Source: Mucilaginibacter straminoryzae
Lineage (GTDB): Bacteria > Bacteroidota > Bacteroidia > Sphingobacteriales > Sphingobacteriaceae
Reading direction: 5' to 3'
Length of the DNA stretch: 37,650 bases
Assembly (NCBI RefSeq): GCF_022953055.1
Contig: NZ_JALJEJ010000016.1
Coordinates: 1-37,650, forward strand
How positions within the stretch are numbered: position 1 is the stretch's first letter; the number at the start of each line of letters is the position of its first letter. The position numbers and the translations under genes are program-made. Positions 8,592 to 16,212 of the stretch are shown in pieces. The notes under the pieces are model-generated. The model was not told the origin of the DNA and searched no databases. It saw nothing but the letters and a program-made list of their open reading frames with translations.

Positions 8592-10139
8592 ATGAAAAAG
8601 AATATAAAATATATATCGTTTTTTCTGACAGGTGCCATTGCTTTGGCGGCTTGTAAAAAAAGCTTTCTGGATATCACCCCTAAGGGTACAGATCTGGAAT
8701 CTAATTATTATCGCAATCAAACCGAGGCGTTTAACGGTCTGGTAGCCGTATATGATGTAGTTGGCTGGCAGGGCGGCGGCTTTGTTACCCGCGAAAACGC
8801 AATGGATGCCGGTTCGGACGACCATTATGCAGGTGGTGGTAACGCTACCGATATCAACGATCTGCAGGTTTTTTCTAATTATACACTGTCACCATCAGTA
8901 GGCCCTTCTTATGAATTGTGGCGAGCAGGATTTTCCGGCGTGTTCAGGGCAAATACCCTTATCCAGAAACTGCCTGCCGTGCCGATGGATCAGAATTTGA
9001 AAAGCAGGTACAAATCAGAAGCTACCGCTTTACGTGCTTATTTCTACTTTGACCTGGTACGTTTGTTCAAATATGTGCCTTTGCTTACCGAGTCTATCCC
9101 CGCCGATAAGATATATGACGTGGAACAGGCTTCACCTGCGGCAGTATACAAACAAATAGAGGATGACCTGAAGGCGGCCATTGCAGATAATAATATCCCT
9201 GATAAGGTTGACGTAGCGACCGACGGCGGTAGGTTAACCAAGGGAGCACTTCATGCTTTATTGGGTAAGGTGTATCTGTATGAGCAAAAATGGAACGAGG
9301 CTGCGAACGAACTTAAAGAAGTGAACGGCGCAACACCCGGCCAGGAGAACTCGAAATATGGTTATAAACTACAGGCCAGCTTTGCATCGTTGTGGAAAAC
9401 GTCAAACAAGTTTAATAGCGAGTCAATCCTGGAGATTGGTCACTCTTCAAAATCTGCCGGTGACTGGTCATGTATCGCCTGTACCGAAGGTAACGTGATG
9501 AACATTATCGTTGGCCCGCGCGATTATAAGACGCTTAAACCAAGTGCGCCGGACTATATCTCGGGGTACAGCTTTTTGCCTATCACCAAAAATCTTTTCG
9601 ATGCCATCCACTTCGATCCACGCAACCAACCAACGGTTGCCAACCTGGATAGTTTGAAGGCTAACGGCATCGCAGATTATACGCCCGGTTACATGAACAC
9701 CGGGTATTTTCTGAACAAGTTTGCAGGCCGGGTAGCCGATAAAACCACTGGTGGCGGCGCTCCGGAGCTGAATTACCCTCAAAATATGTATGCGATACGA
9801 CTGGCGGATACCTACCTGATGGAAGCGGAAGCTTTGATAAGAGGTAACGGCGACCTGGGTAGGGCTACAGCCTTGATGACTGCTGTACACACCCGCGCTT
9901 ATAATGATGGTGCCACTCACACGCTTACCGCTACGTTTGAGAATCTGAAAAGAGAGCGCCGTTTGGAGCTTGTTGGCGAAGGCCACAGGTGGTTTGATCT
10001 GGTGCGCTGGGGCGATGCGCCTGCGGTTTTAGGCTCAAGAGGATTTAAGGCAGGTAAAAACGAAATATTACCGATACCGCTTGATGAGCTTAATAATACG
10101 AAGATCAAACAAAGTAAAGAATGGGGCGGAACATTGTAA
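8592..10139 (+). CDS. susD: SusD/RagB-family surface glycan-binding lipoprotein
   Basis: 515 residues. The lipoprotein signal ends in LAAC (Cys21), so the protein is anchored in the outer membrane. Conserved SusD features are visible: the N-terminal CKKSFLDITPKG, the tetratricopeptide-like helices (SEATALRAYFYFDLVRLF; GALHALLGKVYLYEQKW) and the C-terminal ERRLELVGEGHRWFDLVRWG followed by EILPIPLDEL. It sits as a lid on SusC and captures glycan at the cell surface. The gene starts 12 bases after the susC stop, so the two are co-transcribed. Which sugar it binds is inferred only from the GH16 and GH30 genes downstream. Confidence 0.96.
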   Translation: MKKNIKYISFFLTGAIALAACKKSFLDITPKGTDLESNYYRNQTEAFNGLVAVYDVVGWQGGGFVTRENAMDAGSDDHYAGGGNATDINDLQVFSNYTLSPSVGPSYELWRAGFSGVFRANTLIQKLPAVPMDQNLKSRYKSEATALRAYFYFDLVRLFKYVPLLTESIPADKIYDVEQASPAAVYKQIEDDLKAAIADNNIPDKVDVATDGGRLTKGALHALLGKVYLYEQKWNEAANELKEVNGATPGQENSKYGYKLQASFASLWKTSNKFNSESILEIGHSSKSAGDWSCIACTEGNVMNIIVGPRDYKTLKPSAPDYISGYSFLPITKNLFDAIHFDPRNQPTVANLDSLKANGIADYTPGYMNTGYFLNKFAGRVADKTTGGGAPELNYPQNMYAIRLADTYLMEAEALIRGNGDLGRATALMTAVHTRAYNDGATHTLTATFENLKRERRLELVGEGHRWFDLVRWGDAPAVLGSRGFKAGKNEILPIPLDELNNTKIKQSKEWGGTL

Positions 10140-10163
10140 TCATTTCTAAAAGTTAATCCAGCA

Positions 10164-11006
10164 ATGAAAAATAAGTTTATAAACGCAATTACCGGCATGG
10201 TGGTGCTTGCCGGCATATATATGGGCTGTAAGCCTGAAAAGTACAGTGACGGGGGCCTTGCCTCACCAGACCTGCAGGCATCTTTTACGGTGGCACAAGT
10301 ACCTAACAAAGCGAATTACTATATCTTGAAGGCTGATACTAAAGGTGTATTGGCTGTTAAATGGGATACAGGCGACGGTGCTGCAATAGGTAAACCGGTT
10401 GATACCGTATTTTTCCCGGATGCCGGCAAGTATGATATCTCATTAACCGCAATAGGCAAAGGCGGCATCAGCAAAACCAGCACACAAACATTAAATGTAC
10501 CTGCCTCTGATCCCGCAGCGGGAAACCTGGTGCAGGGTGCGAATATGGATGCAGCCGATGATGCCAAATGGAACCACATCACCATGTCAAATGGCGTTAC
10601 GTTTGCTATTGAAAACGGTAAAATGGTGGCTAAGGGTGGCAACAATGGCCACGCGGGTATTTGGCAGGCGATTAACGTAGTTGGTGGCCGCACTTACAAA
10701 GTGGATATGAATGTGAGCGGCAGTGGCGCTACAGATACTTGGTTTGAAGTTTATGTTGGAACCAAACAACCGGTTAACGGGCAGGACTACAGCGACGGTG
10801 GCGCCCGCATTGCGCTGAATACCTGGGCCGGTTGCGGAAAAAATGCCTTCAATGGCAAGCTTTCTGCCATATCATGCGCAGGCAGCGGTAATACTATAAA
10901 ATTCGATAACACCGGAACCGTTTATCTGCTCATTAAAAGCGGCGGTGCTAACCTGGGCCTTACCGGTATAGGTTTTAATAAAGTAACGTTTAGAGGGATA
11001 AATTAA
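10164..11006 (+). CDS. PKD-domain surface lipoprotein, putative glycan-binding protein (SGBP)
   Basis: 280 residues with a lipoprotein signal (Cys22 in YMGC). A PKD domain spans about residues 38-112 (VKWDTGDGAAIGKPVDTVFFPDAGKY is the typical strand pair). A second beta-rich module spans about 118-280 and resembles a CBM4/9-type jelly roll (aromatic-rich AGIWQAINVVGGRTYKVDM; TWFEVYVGTKQP). Its place right after susD, 24 bases away, is that of the SusE/SusF-type surface glycan-binding proteins, and PKD lipoproteins in this slot are known from laminarin loci of marine Bacteroidota. It probably helps hold polysaccharide at the cell surface. No catalytic residues are apparent. An intrinsic terminator lies directly behind the gene. 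Confidence 0.8.
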   Translation: MKNKFINAITGMVVLAGIYMGCKPEKYSDGGLASPDLQASFTVAQVPNKANYYILKADTKGVLAVKWDTGDGAAIGKPVDTVFFPDAGKYDISLTAIGKGGISKTSTQTLNVPASDPAAGNLVQGANMDAADDAKWNHITMSNGVTFAIENGKMVAKGGNNGHAGIWQAINVVGGRTYKVDMNVSGSGATDTWFEVYVGTKQPVNGQDYSDGGARIALNTWAGCGKNAFNGKLSAISCAGSGNTIKFDNTGTVYLLIKSGGANLGLTGIGFNKVTFRGIN

Positions 11007-11016
11007 TAATTGGTTA

Positions 11017-11043
11017 GGGAGGCGTAATTGCGTCTCCCTTTTT
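11017..11043 (+). terminator. Intrinsic terminator inside the PUL, between SGBP and GH16 genes
   Basis: GGGAGGCG (11017-11024) pairs with CGTCTCCC (11031-11038) over 8 bp, with one G-T pair and a 6-base loop. A run of five T (11039-11043) follows. It lies 10 bases after the SGBP stop codon and 11 bases before the GH16 start. A TTG codon in the loop at 11028 is in frame with GH16 but is unlikely as a start because it sits inside this hairpin. Confidence 0.8.
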
Positions 11044-11054
11044 ATTTCATACTT

Positions 11055-11909
11055 ATGAGAAAGCTTTTAACGGTACCGTGTATTACTGGCCTTGTGTTTA
11101 TTTTAATGGCATGTTCAAAAAAAAGCGAGCCATCATTGCCACCTTTTACACCTGTTGTACAACCGGCTAAGGTTTACGGGTTTGAAAGTAATGCGAGCTG
11201 GGCGGACGAGTTTGAGTATAACGGCGCACCCGACGCAAGTAAATGGACCTATGATACAGGCGGAAGCGGATGGGGTAACAACGAGTTGCAGAACTACACC
11301 ACATCTACAGATAATGCCATGGTGAAAGATGGCATGCTCACCATCACTGCCAAAAAAGAAAGTTCTGGTGGGCGCGACTATTCGTCAGCAAGGGTGGTTT
11401 CGAAAAACAATGCTGATATGCTTTACGGCCGTTACGAAGTAAGGGCCAAATTACCTGCCGGTACGGGTACCTGGCCAGCCATATGGATGCTGCCTAATGA
11501 TTACGCTTACGGATCATGGCCAAACTCGGGCGAAATTGATATTATGGAGCATGTGGGCTACGATCCGAACAACGTACACTTTAGCGTGCATAATCAGCTG
11601 TATAACGCGGGGAATGCAAAAACAAGCACCAAACGCATCGAGACGGTATTTAGTGATTTTCATAAATACCGGTGCGATTGGACGCCCGAATCCATCAAAG
11701 GTTATTATGATGATGAATTGGTATTCACTTACACTAATGACAAACAAGGCCCGGCAAGCTGGCCGTTTGACAAGCCTTTCCATTTTCTGCTTAACGTAGC
11801 TATCGGTGGTAATTGGGGTGGTGTAAAGGGGGTAGACAACTCGATATTCCCGGTAGCCATGCAAATAGACTACGTACGCTTTTATAAAATGACCACAAGC
11901 GATAAATAA
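11055..11909 (+). CDS. GH16 endo-beta-glucanase lipoprotein (laminarinase-type)
   Basis: The ATG at 11055 gives 284 residues beginning with a lipoprotein signal (Cys20 in LMAC). An in-frame TTG further upstream lies in the terminator hairpin and is rejected. The GH16 active-site motif GEIDIMEHVG holds nucleophile Glu160, Asp162 and acid/base Glu165, with the extra Met of the beta-bulge form typical of laminarinases. WADEFEYNGAPDASKW (49-64) and NNELQNYT (75-82) are family landmarks. Enzymes of this type cleave beta-1,3- or mixed beta-1,3/1,4-glucan. The protein should be attached to the cell envelope and may act at the surface to feed oligosaccharides to SusCD. It overlaps the GH30 gene by one base (TAATG), so the two hydrolases are translationally coupled. 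Confidence 0.92.
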   Translation: MRKLLTVPCITGLVFILMACSKKSEPSLPPFTPVVQPAKVYGFESNASWADEFEYNGAPDASKWTYDTGGSGWGNNELQNYTTSTDNAMVKDGMLTITAKKESSGGRDYSSARVVSKNNADMLYGRYEVRAKLPAGTGTWPAIWMLPNDYAYGSWPNSGEIDIMEHVGYDPNNVHFSVHNQLYNAGNAKTSTKRIETVFSDFHKYRCDWTPESIKGYYDDELVFTYTNDKQGPASWPFDKPFHFLLNVAIGGNWGGVKGVDNSIFPVAMQIDYVRFYKMTTSDK

Positions 11910-13366
11910 TGAAGAAGCAATATCATTTATTGGCGGCGGTTCTGCTTGTTGCGGCATTTGCGGCTATTTATAGTTGCGGTAAAAGTTCATCAAAAGATAA
12001 TCCGGCCCCAACGCAACCGGCGGGACCGGACAACCCGACCACACCGGGAAAATCCGACGTAGCTATGTGGATGACGACCGCCGACCAGAACCAGTTATTT
12101 AAACTGCAAAGTACAACGCTGGCATTTGGTAGTAAAACGGACGGCAACCCAACCATCACAGTGGATGAAACCCAGACCTATCAAACGATAGACGGGTTTG
12201 GTTTTGCCCTTACCGGCGGCAGCGCATCGCTGATTAACTCCCTTAGTGAAACTAACAAAGCGGCTTTATTAAATGAGTTGTTTAAAAGTGATGACAAGAA
12301 TATAGGTATCAGCTACCTGCGTATATCACTCGGTGCATCAGACCTAAGCACAGCTCCTTTTAGTTATGATGACGTTGCAGGGGATGTTGCGCTAAATAAT
12401 TTTAGTATCGACAAGGAAAGAACCGATTTAATACCCATTCTTAAGAAGATCCTGGCCATCAATCCTAATATCAAGATCCTGGCATGCCCGTGGAGTGCGC
12501 CAGCCTGGATGAAAGATAATGGTAGCTTTTATGGCGGCAGCCTTAAACCAGATTATTTTGATGCCTACGCCCGGTACTTTGTGAAATACATACAGGCGAT
12601 GAAAGCAGAGGGAATCACCATTGATGCAATAACACCGCAAAATGAACCGCTTAACGCTTATAATAATCCAAGCATGCTGATGTTGGCGGCAGACCAGGCA
12701 AAGTTCGTGGGTAGTTTTCTTGGTCCGGCGTTTCGCGCGGCAAATATCAATACCAAAATCATTGTTTATGATCACAATGCCGATCACCCCGAATACGCCA
12801 GCGATATCTATAAAAATACAGGCGCATCAGATTTTGTGGATGGTGCAGCATTTCACCTGTATGGAGGTAATATTAACGCGCTTGGCATGCTGCATAGCCA
12901 GTATCCTTTAAAGAATATCTATTTCACCGAGCAGGCAACTTTTGGCGGGGGCAGTTTTGCCGGCGACCTGTCATGGCACGTCAGTAACCTGATTATAGGT
13001 GCCACCCGCAACTGGAGCCGCAACGTTATAGAATGGAATCTTGCGTCAGACCCTAATTACAAGCCCCACACAGACGGCGGTTGCAGTACGTGCCAGGGCG
13101 CGGTAACCATAGGGAATACAATCACACGAAACGTATCTTATTATATTATCGCTCATGCAGCAAAATTTGTCAGGCCGGGCGCAACGCGTATCGGTTCCGA
13201 CCTGTTAAATACCCTACAAACGGTGGCTTTTAAAAACACCGACGGATCAAAAGTGATGGTGGTTTTGAACACTGCTAACATTACTCAAACCTTTAACCTA
13301 TCATACAACGGTAAGTCTGTATCTACAAGCCTGCCCGCTGGCGCTGTTGCTACCTATATTTGGTAG
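11909..13366 (+). CDS. GH30-family beta-glucanase lipoprotein (possible endo-beta-1,6-glucanase)
   Basis: 485 residues with a lipoprotein signal ending in YSC (Cys23) and a Pro/Thr-rich linker (residues 31-48). The GH30 fold is clear: IDGFGFALTGGSA (94-106), ISYLRISLGASDLS (134-147), the acid/base motif TPQNEP (Glu246) and the nucleophile motif IYFTEQATFGG (Glu341). A small C-terminal beta domain ends the chain. The family includes glucosylceramidases, xylanases and beta-1,6-glucanases. Next to a GH16 enzyme and SusCD, the beta-1,6-glucanase subgroup (GH30_3) is most likely, which would remove the branches of laminarin or fungal glucan. The gene starts on the stop codon of the GH16 gene and a terminator follows, closing the PUL. 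Confidence 0.9.
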   Translation: MKKQYHLLAAVLLVAAFAAIYSCGKSSSKDNPAPTQPAGPDNPTTPGKSDVAMWMTTADQNQLFKLQSTTLAFGSKTDGNPTITVDETQTYQTIDGFGFALTGGSASLINSLSETNKAALLNELFKSDDKNIGISYLRISLGASDLSTAPFSYDDVAGDVALNNFSIDKERTDLIPILKKILAINPNIKILACPWSAPAWMKDNGSFYGGSLKPDYFDAYARYFVKYIQAMKAEGITIDAITPQNEPLNAYNNPSMLMLAADQAKFVGSFLGPAFRAANINTKIIVYDHNADHPEYASDIYKNTGASDFVDGAAFHLYGGNINALGMLHSQYPLKNIYFTEQATFGGGSFAGDLSWHVSNLIIGATRNWSRNVIEWNLASDPNYKPHTDGGCSTCQGAVTIGNTITRNVSYYIIAHAAKFVRPGATRIGSDLLNTLQTVAFKNTDGSKVMVVLNTANITQTFNLSYNGKSVSTSLPAGAVATYIW

Positions 13367-13394
13367 CAACAGCATCACAGCTGTATTTATTTTG

Positions 13395-13423
13395 AAAGCG
13401 TCGCCATTTGATGGCGCTTTTTT
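13395..13423 (+). terminator. Intrinsic terminator closing the PUL
   Basis: CGCCAT (13402-13407) pairs with ATGGCG (13411-13416) around a 3-base loop. AAAG bases flank the stem on the left and CTTTTTT on the right, giving a T run at 13418-13423. It stands 35 bases after the GH30 stop codon. Confidence 0.75.
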
Positions 13424-13588
13424 GTGATATCCGGACTTTAAGCTATTTGTAAGAATAATAAAGGAACTTTGGCGCCACCGCATAGGAATAAACTCACTGC
13501 AATAACCTTCGAAATGCCCAAGTCAGATGTGATTATCTATCAATGCTTTAAATGGTTGTTTTTGTAATTTTTTAAAGGGTTTGGTTAC

Positions 13589-13619
13589 TTGGAATTCTAT
13601 TCGCTATTTCTTATATTCG
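13589..13619 (+). promoter_or_regulatory. Likely promoter of the unrecognised two-gene operon
   Basis: TTG (13589-13591) and TATATTCG (13612-13619) are 20 bases apart, the spacing of the Bacteroidota TTG / TAnnTTTG promoter. The -7 box has one mismatch (C for T). It lies 33 bases upstream of the start codon at 13653. Confidence 0.45.
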
Positions 13620-13652
13620 TTACAAATCCTTTAACCTTAAATCATAGTTATT

Positions 13653-14006
13653 ATGGCCTGGACCAAACAATCCAAAACCTGCAGGACAGTGTACCTCGTA
13701 CTGCAAGAAGACCTTGAGCAAATTAGCCAAACGGTCGAATTCGAGCCCGCCGGGGCTTTGACGATGGATCAACTTCAATTTTACAGCACAGCCGCGTCTT
13801 CGGGTATTGTCGATGCAGAAGCAAAGATCATTGCAGTTTCGTACGATCGCATCCTGGTGAATTCCTATCGTCGCTCTTATAAGGCAACCTTCGATCAGCA
13901 AAGCGCTGTCGCGGCACTGGTTGAAATATTAAAAGATAAGGAAAAAACAGTTGAAGATTTATCTGATACCACAGGTCAGATTTACGCGGAAAGGAGGACA
14001 GCTTAA
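13653..14006 (+). CDS. Hypothetical cytosolic protein, first gene of a coupled pair
   Basis: 117 residues without signal peptide or membrane span. I do not recognise the family. The sequence alternates short beta-like stretches (TVYLVLQEDL; AEAKIIAVSYDRILVN) with helical ones (QSAVAALVEILKDKEKTVEDL) and ends in a charged tail. It begins a likely two-gene operon: its stop codon TAA overlaps the next ATG (TAATG). A promoter-like TTG-20-TATATTCG lies upstream. Near the 3' end it carries a perfect GGAGG Shine-Dalgarno site for the next gene, which supports real coupling. Its codon use does not look different from the surrounding genes. It may modify, bind or help export the barrel-like partner; this is a guess from position only. 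Confidence 0.65.
   Translation: MAWTKQSKTCRTVYLVLQEDLEQISQTVEFEPAGALTMDQLQFYSTAASSGIVDAEAKIIAVSYDRILVNSYRRSYKATFDQQSAVAALVEILKDKEKTVEDLSDTTGQIYAERRTA
13993..13997 (+). promoter_or_regulatory. Strong Shine-Dalgarno site (GGAGG) before the barrel-like gene
   Basis: GGAGG sits 8 bases before the ATG at 14006, inside the end of the preceding gene. Most starts in this window have no such site, in keeping with the reduced use of Shine-Dalgarno pairing in Bacteroidota, so this one stands out and fixes the start of the second gene. Confidence 0.6.
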
Positions 14007-15136
14007 TGAAAAGTTCAAAAAGCTATCTCTGGGTAATTTTTCTGATGATGGCGTTACAATTCGCCCATGCACAAGACAGCACCAGTCTTTCTGCTAACGA
14101 CTTCCGTAAGAAATTAAAGGAGGTTATCAATAATCCGGATCTGTATAATGACGCGTTTGCAAAATTGCGTTCTGCGCTTGTCAATAAGAATAATTTTCTA
14201 AATGACTTCGATCTGAAGTTTAAGACATTTCAGACGGAAGGTTTGCCGCCATCTTTGGGATTTGAATATAAATATGATAACAGCTGGACCAAAGTTTCGA
14301 AAGAGGCGAAGTTCGCAAGGACCTTCAGTATCGATCTGAACGGCAACGTGGCCTTCAAGCACGAGCATAATCCAAACGATTTTCTTGAATCGAAGGCCAA
14401 TTACAGTTTCGATTGGTTCGTTGGCGGACATATAGATAAAAATACAAATGCAGACGTAGATAGCCTGGAATTAATTGACTCGTTAATTATTGAGAACCAG
14501 GGTAAACCGGCGGAAGCCGTATTGCGCGAGAAACGGCGGGAGTATGTCTCTATGTCCAATATGTTTTACCTGGGCCTTAACGCTAAAGCTTCTTATGAGA
14601 GTAACCAGACATTTACACAGCAGCAATTCGCACCTGGCTTGCTTGTAAATTTAGGATTCAAGGCGTGGGACCGCCACAGCGATGCTCGTTGGTTGAATAT
14701 TCCTGACTATCCGTTCGCACTTCTGCGGTTAATAACAGGCAGCTCAAAGGATTTCATGCCATCGAGGGCTTCATTTCCATCGGTGCTGTTGGGTATCGAC
14801 CATGTAATTCCAACTGATGATGCTTTACGAAAAGCGGTTCTAACAGATATGAAAGCCTTCGAACGCTTTCGGTTCGAAGCGGCATTTAAAACAGAGGCGG
14901 CCGTATTAGACAAACAAGTAATCTGGTTCAGCGCGAACTACCGGTGGTTCCGCGAACTGGGTGCATCCAAAGCGATCAGAGAAGCAGACCTCGCGGGCTA
15001 CAGTTACTTTACCTGTAATCTGGCATCCAGCAATGGTTTCTTTGTAAGCTATACGCATGGACGTTTGCCATTTGATGTAAAAGCGAACAGCACTTATGGC
15101 CTTGGGTTCGTCTATAATCTTGGAACCTGGAAATAG
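14006..15136 (+). CDS. Putative outer-membrane beta-barrel protein of unknown function
   Basis: 376 residues. A clear signal peptide (about 1-22, FAHA before QDS) is followed by a helical, charged stretch (30-75, FRKKLKEVINNPDLYNDAF) and then repeated amphipathic strands rich in aromatics (LGFEYKYDNSWTKV; FSIDLNGNVAFKHEH; YSFDWFVGGH; VIWFSANYRWFREL). The chain ends GLGFVYNLGTWK, resembling the aromatic end strand of outer-membrane barrels. A region of about 70 residues (150-220) is predicted to be more soluble. No named family is recognised. It is coupled to the 117-residue gene upstream through TAATG and a strong Shine-Dalgarno site. No terminator is obvious after it. The envelope location is well supported, the function is not. 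Confidence 0.7.
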   Translation: MKSSKSYLWVIFLMMALQFAHAQDSTSLSANDFRKKLKEVINNPDLYNDAFAKLRSALVNKNNFLNDFDLKFKTFQTEGLPPSLGFEYKYDNSWTKVSKEAKFARTFSIDLNGNVAFKHEHNPNDFLESKANYSFDWFVGGHIDKNTNADVDSLELIDSLIIENQGKPAEAVLREKRREYVSMSNMFYLGLNAKASYESNQTFTQQQFAPGLLVNLGFKAWDRHSDARWLNIPDYPFALLRLITGSSKDFMPSRASFPSVLLGIDHVIPTDDALRKAVLTDMKAFERFRFEAAFKTEAAVLDKQVIWFSANYRWFRELGASKAIREADLAGYSYFTCNLASSNGFFVSYTHGRLPFDVKANSTYGLGFVYNLGTWK

Positions 15137-15302
15137 CCTGATTCCGAAGAGCTATCAAAAATTCAATAAATACCGATAATGAAGGTAAACGCAGGTATTG
15201 GTCTATGTATTACTGAACATTAACTTGTTAACGGACACCAACTTGGAACTACTTGCTGAATAAGGAATCTACGTCTTTTGATAGTTTGAAGACAGTTTTA
15301 GA

Positions 15303-15342
15303 GGATAAAAAGAACAAATCAGCTCTTTTAGCTGATTTGTTC
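15303..15342 (-). terminator. Intrinsic terminator of the tRNA-Met gene
   Basis: A perfect 13-bp inverted repeat (15312-15324 with 15330-15342) has a 5-base loop. On the minus strand it is followed by CTTTTTATCC. It lies 7 bases beyond the 3' end of the tRNA, so it ends that transcript. Confidence 0.85.
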
Positions 15343-15349
15343 CATATAG

Positions 15350-15423
15350 TAGCGGGGAGCAGGATCGAACTGCCGACCTTAGGGTTATGAATCCTACGCT
15401 CTAACCATCTGAGCTACCCCGCC
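15350..15423 (-). tRNA. tRNA-Met (anticodon CAT)
   Basis: On the minus strand the sequence folds as a full cloverleaf of 74 bases: acceptor GGCGGGG/CCCCGCT (with a first G-U pair), D-arm GCTC/GAGC with GG in the loop, anticodon loop TTCATAA, and T-arm GGCAG/CTGCT with TTCGATC. The discriminator is A and CCA is not encoded. The acceptor starts G-U instead of the unpaired C-A of initiator tRNA, so elongator tRNA-Met is favoured. The lysidine-modified tRNA-Ile(CAT) cannot be fully excluded by eye. The top of the anticodon stem has an A-C apposition (position 31/39), which leaves four good pairs. A promoter box lies upstream and a terminator downstream, so the gene is a single unit. Confidence 0.93.
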
Positions 15424-15795
15424 GGGTTGTTTTTGTTTAGCAAACCAATCAATAGTTTTCTAAACGTTTACGCCTTTGCGTCGTGGGCTGCAAATATACG
15501 AAGTGATGTTTTAAAATTCTAATCTTTTTGATTTTTGTTCGAAAGACAGCCACACGACTTTTTTTTAGACAGTTCTAACTGCCCTCAGTAGACGACGCAC
15601 TGGCAATGCTATAATTTTTAAACCGGAGCAATGCGAATTTTAATGCCGAATCCTCTCTTTATTCTCCTGCTTTAAGTCGTTGTTTTATGTTTTTCAGCCA
15701 GCCGGCTTTCTTAAAGGTTTGCAAATACAATAGAAAATACTTTCCTTTAGAAAAAAAGTTTCAATTTTTACTGCCTTCGCGCCTTAATTGCCTAA
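15424..15795. other. Intergenic stretch without gene
   Basis: AT-rich sequence with no open reading frame of note on either strand. It holds the tRNA-Met promoter box on the minus strand and must hold the promoter of the START-like gene on the plus strand. The best plus-strand candidate is AAGGTTTG (15714-15721), one mismatch from TAnnTTTG. No repeat or RNA gene was recognised. Confidence 0.6.
15491..15498 (-). promoter_or_regulatory. Perfect TAnnTTTG -7 box upstream of tRNA-Met
   Basis: The minus strand reads TATATTTG here, an exact match to the Bacteroidota -7 element. It lies 67 bases before the mature tRNA 5' end, leaving a 5' leader of about 60 bases for RNase P to remove. No clear TTG is found at the -33 position. 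Confidence 0.5.
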
Positions 15796-16182
15796 ATGCC
15801 AATGCCTGAGAAGAAAAAGTTCCAGTTAGAGTATGAAATCAGATCTTCACCGCGTATTCTTTATAGTTTTATCAGTGAACCTAACGGACTAACACAATGG
15901 TTTGCAGATACTGTAACCGTACGCGACCACGTTTATACTTTCACATGGGATGATGAGCAGCAGAAGGCTAAAATGGTGAACTATAAGGAAAATAAGCTGG
16001 TGCGGTTTAAATGGTTAGATGATGAGCCGCAGTGCTATTTCGAAATGGAAATACTACAGGACGAACTGACGAACGACGTGGCTTTGTGCATTACCGATTT
16101 TGCTTTTGAAGAAGCCATTGCCGAGCGGAAGCAAATATGGGATAACCAGATAGACTACCTTATTAGCGTACTAGGTGCCTGA
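15796..16182 (+). CDS. START-like (SRPBCC/AHSA1-type) domain protein
   Basis: 128 residues, cytosolic. It resembles the Bacteroidota family annotated as START-like domain proteins: FQLEYEIRSSPRILYSFISEPNGLTQWFADTV followed in family members by a strand pair FTWDDEQQKAKMV and VRFKWLDDEPQCYFEMEI. The fold is a helix-grip pocket for a hydrophobic ligand, but no ligand is known. A second ATG at 15802 gives MPEKKKFQ and is an equally good start. The lptF-type gene begins 30 bases after its stop, so the two may share a transcript. A role linked to lipid or lipopolysaccharide transport is only suggested by this neighbourhood. Confidence 0.85.
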   Translation: MPMPEKKKFQLEYEIRSSPRILYSFISEPNGLTQWFADTVTVRDHVYTFTWDDEQQKAKMVNYKENKLVRFKWLDDEPQCYFEMEILQDELTNDVALCITDFAFEEAIAERKQIWDNQIDYLISVLGA

Positions 16183-16200
16183 CACCCCATGTATTTTCGC

Positions 16201-16208
16201 TAATTTTG
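16201..16208 (+). promoter_or_regulatory. TAnnTTTG -7 box directly before the LptF/LptG gene
   Basis: TAATTTTG is an exact match to the -7 element and ends only 4 bases before the GTG start codon at 16213. If used, transcription would begin at or within a few bases of that codon, giving a leaderless or nearly leaderless message. No TTG at the -33 distance was seen. Confidence 0.45.
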
Positions 16209-16212
16209 CATT

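Noticed and set aside
9468..9986. Open frame of 172 codons on the minus strand
   Set aside because: Antisense to susD, which has a complete family signature across the interval.
11028..11054. Upstream TTG start for the GH16 gene
   Set aside because: The codon lies in the loop of an intrinsic terminator, and the ATG at 11055 opens a standard lipoprotein signal.
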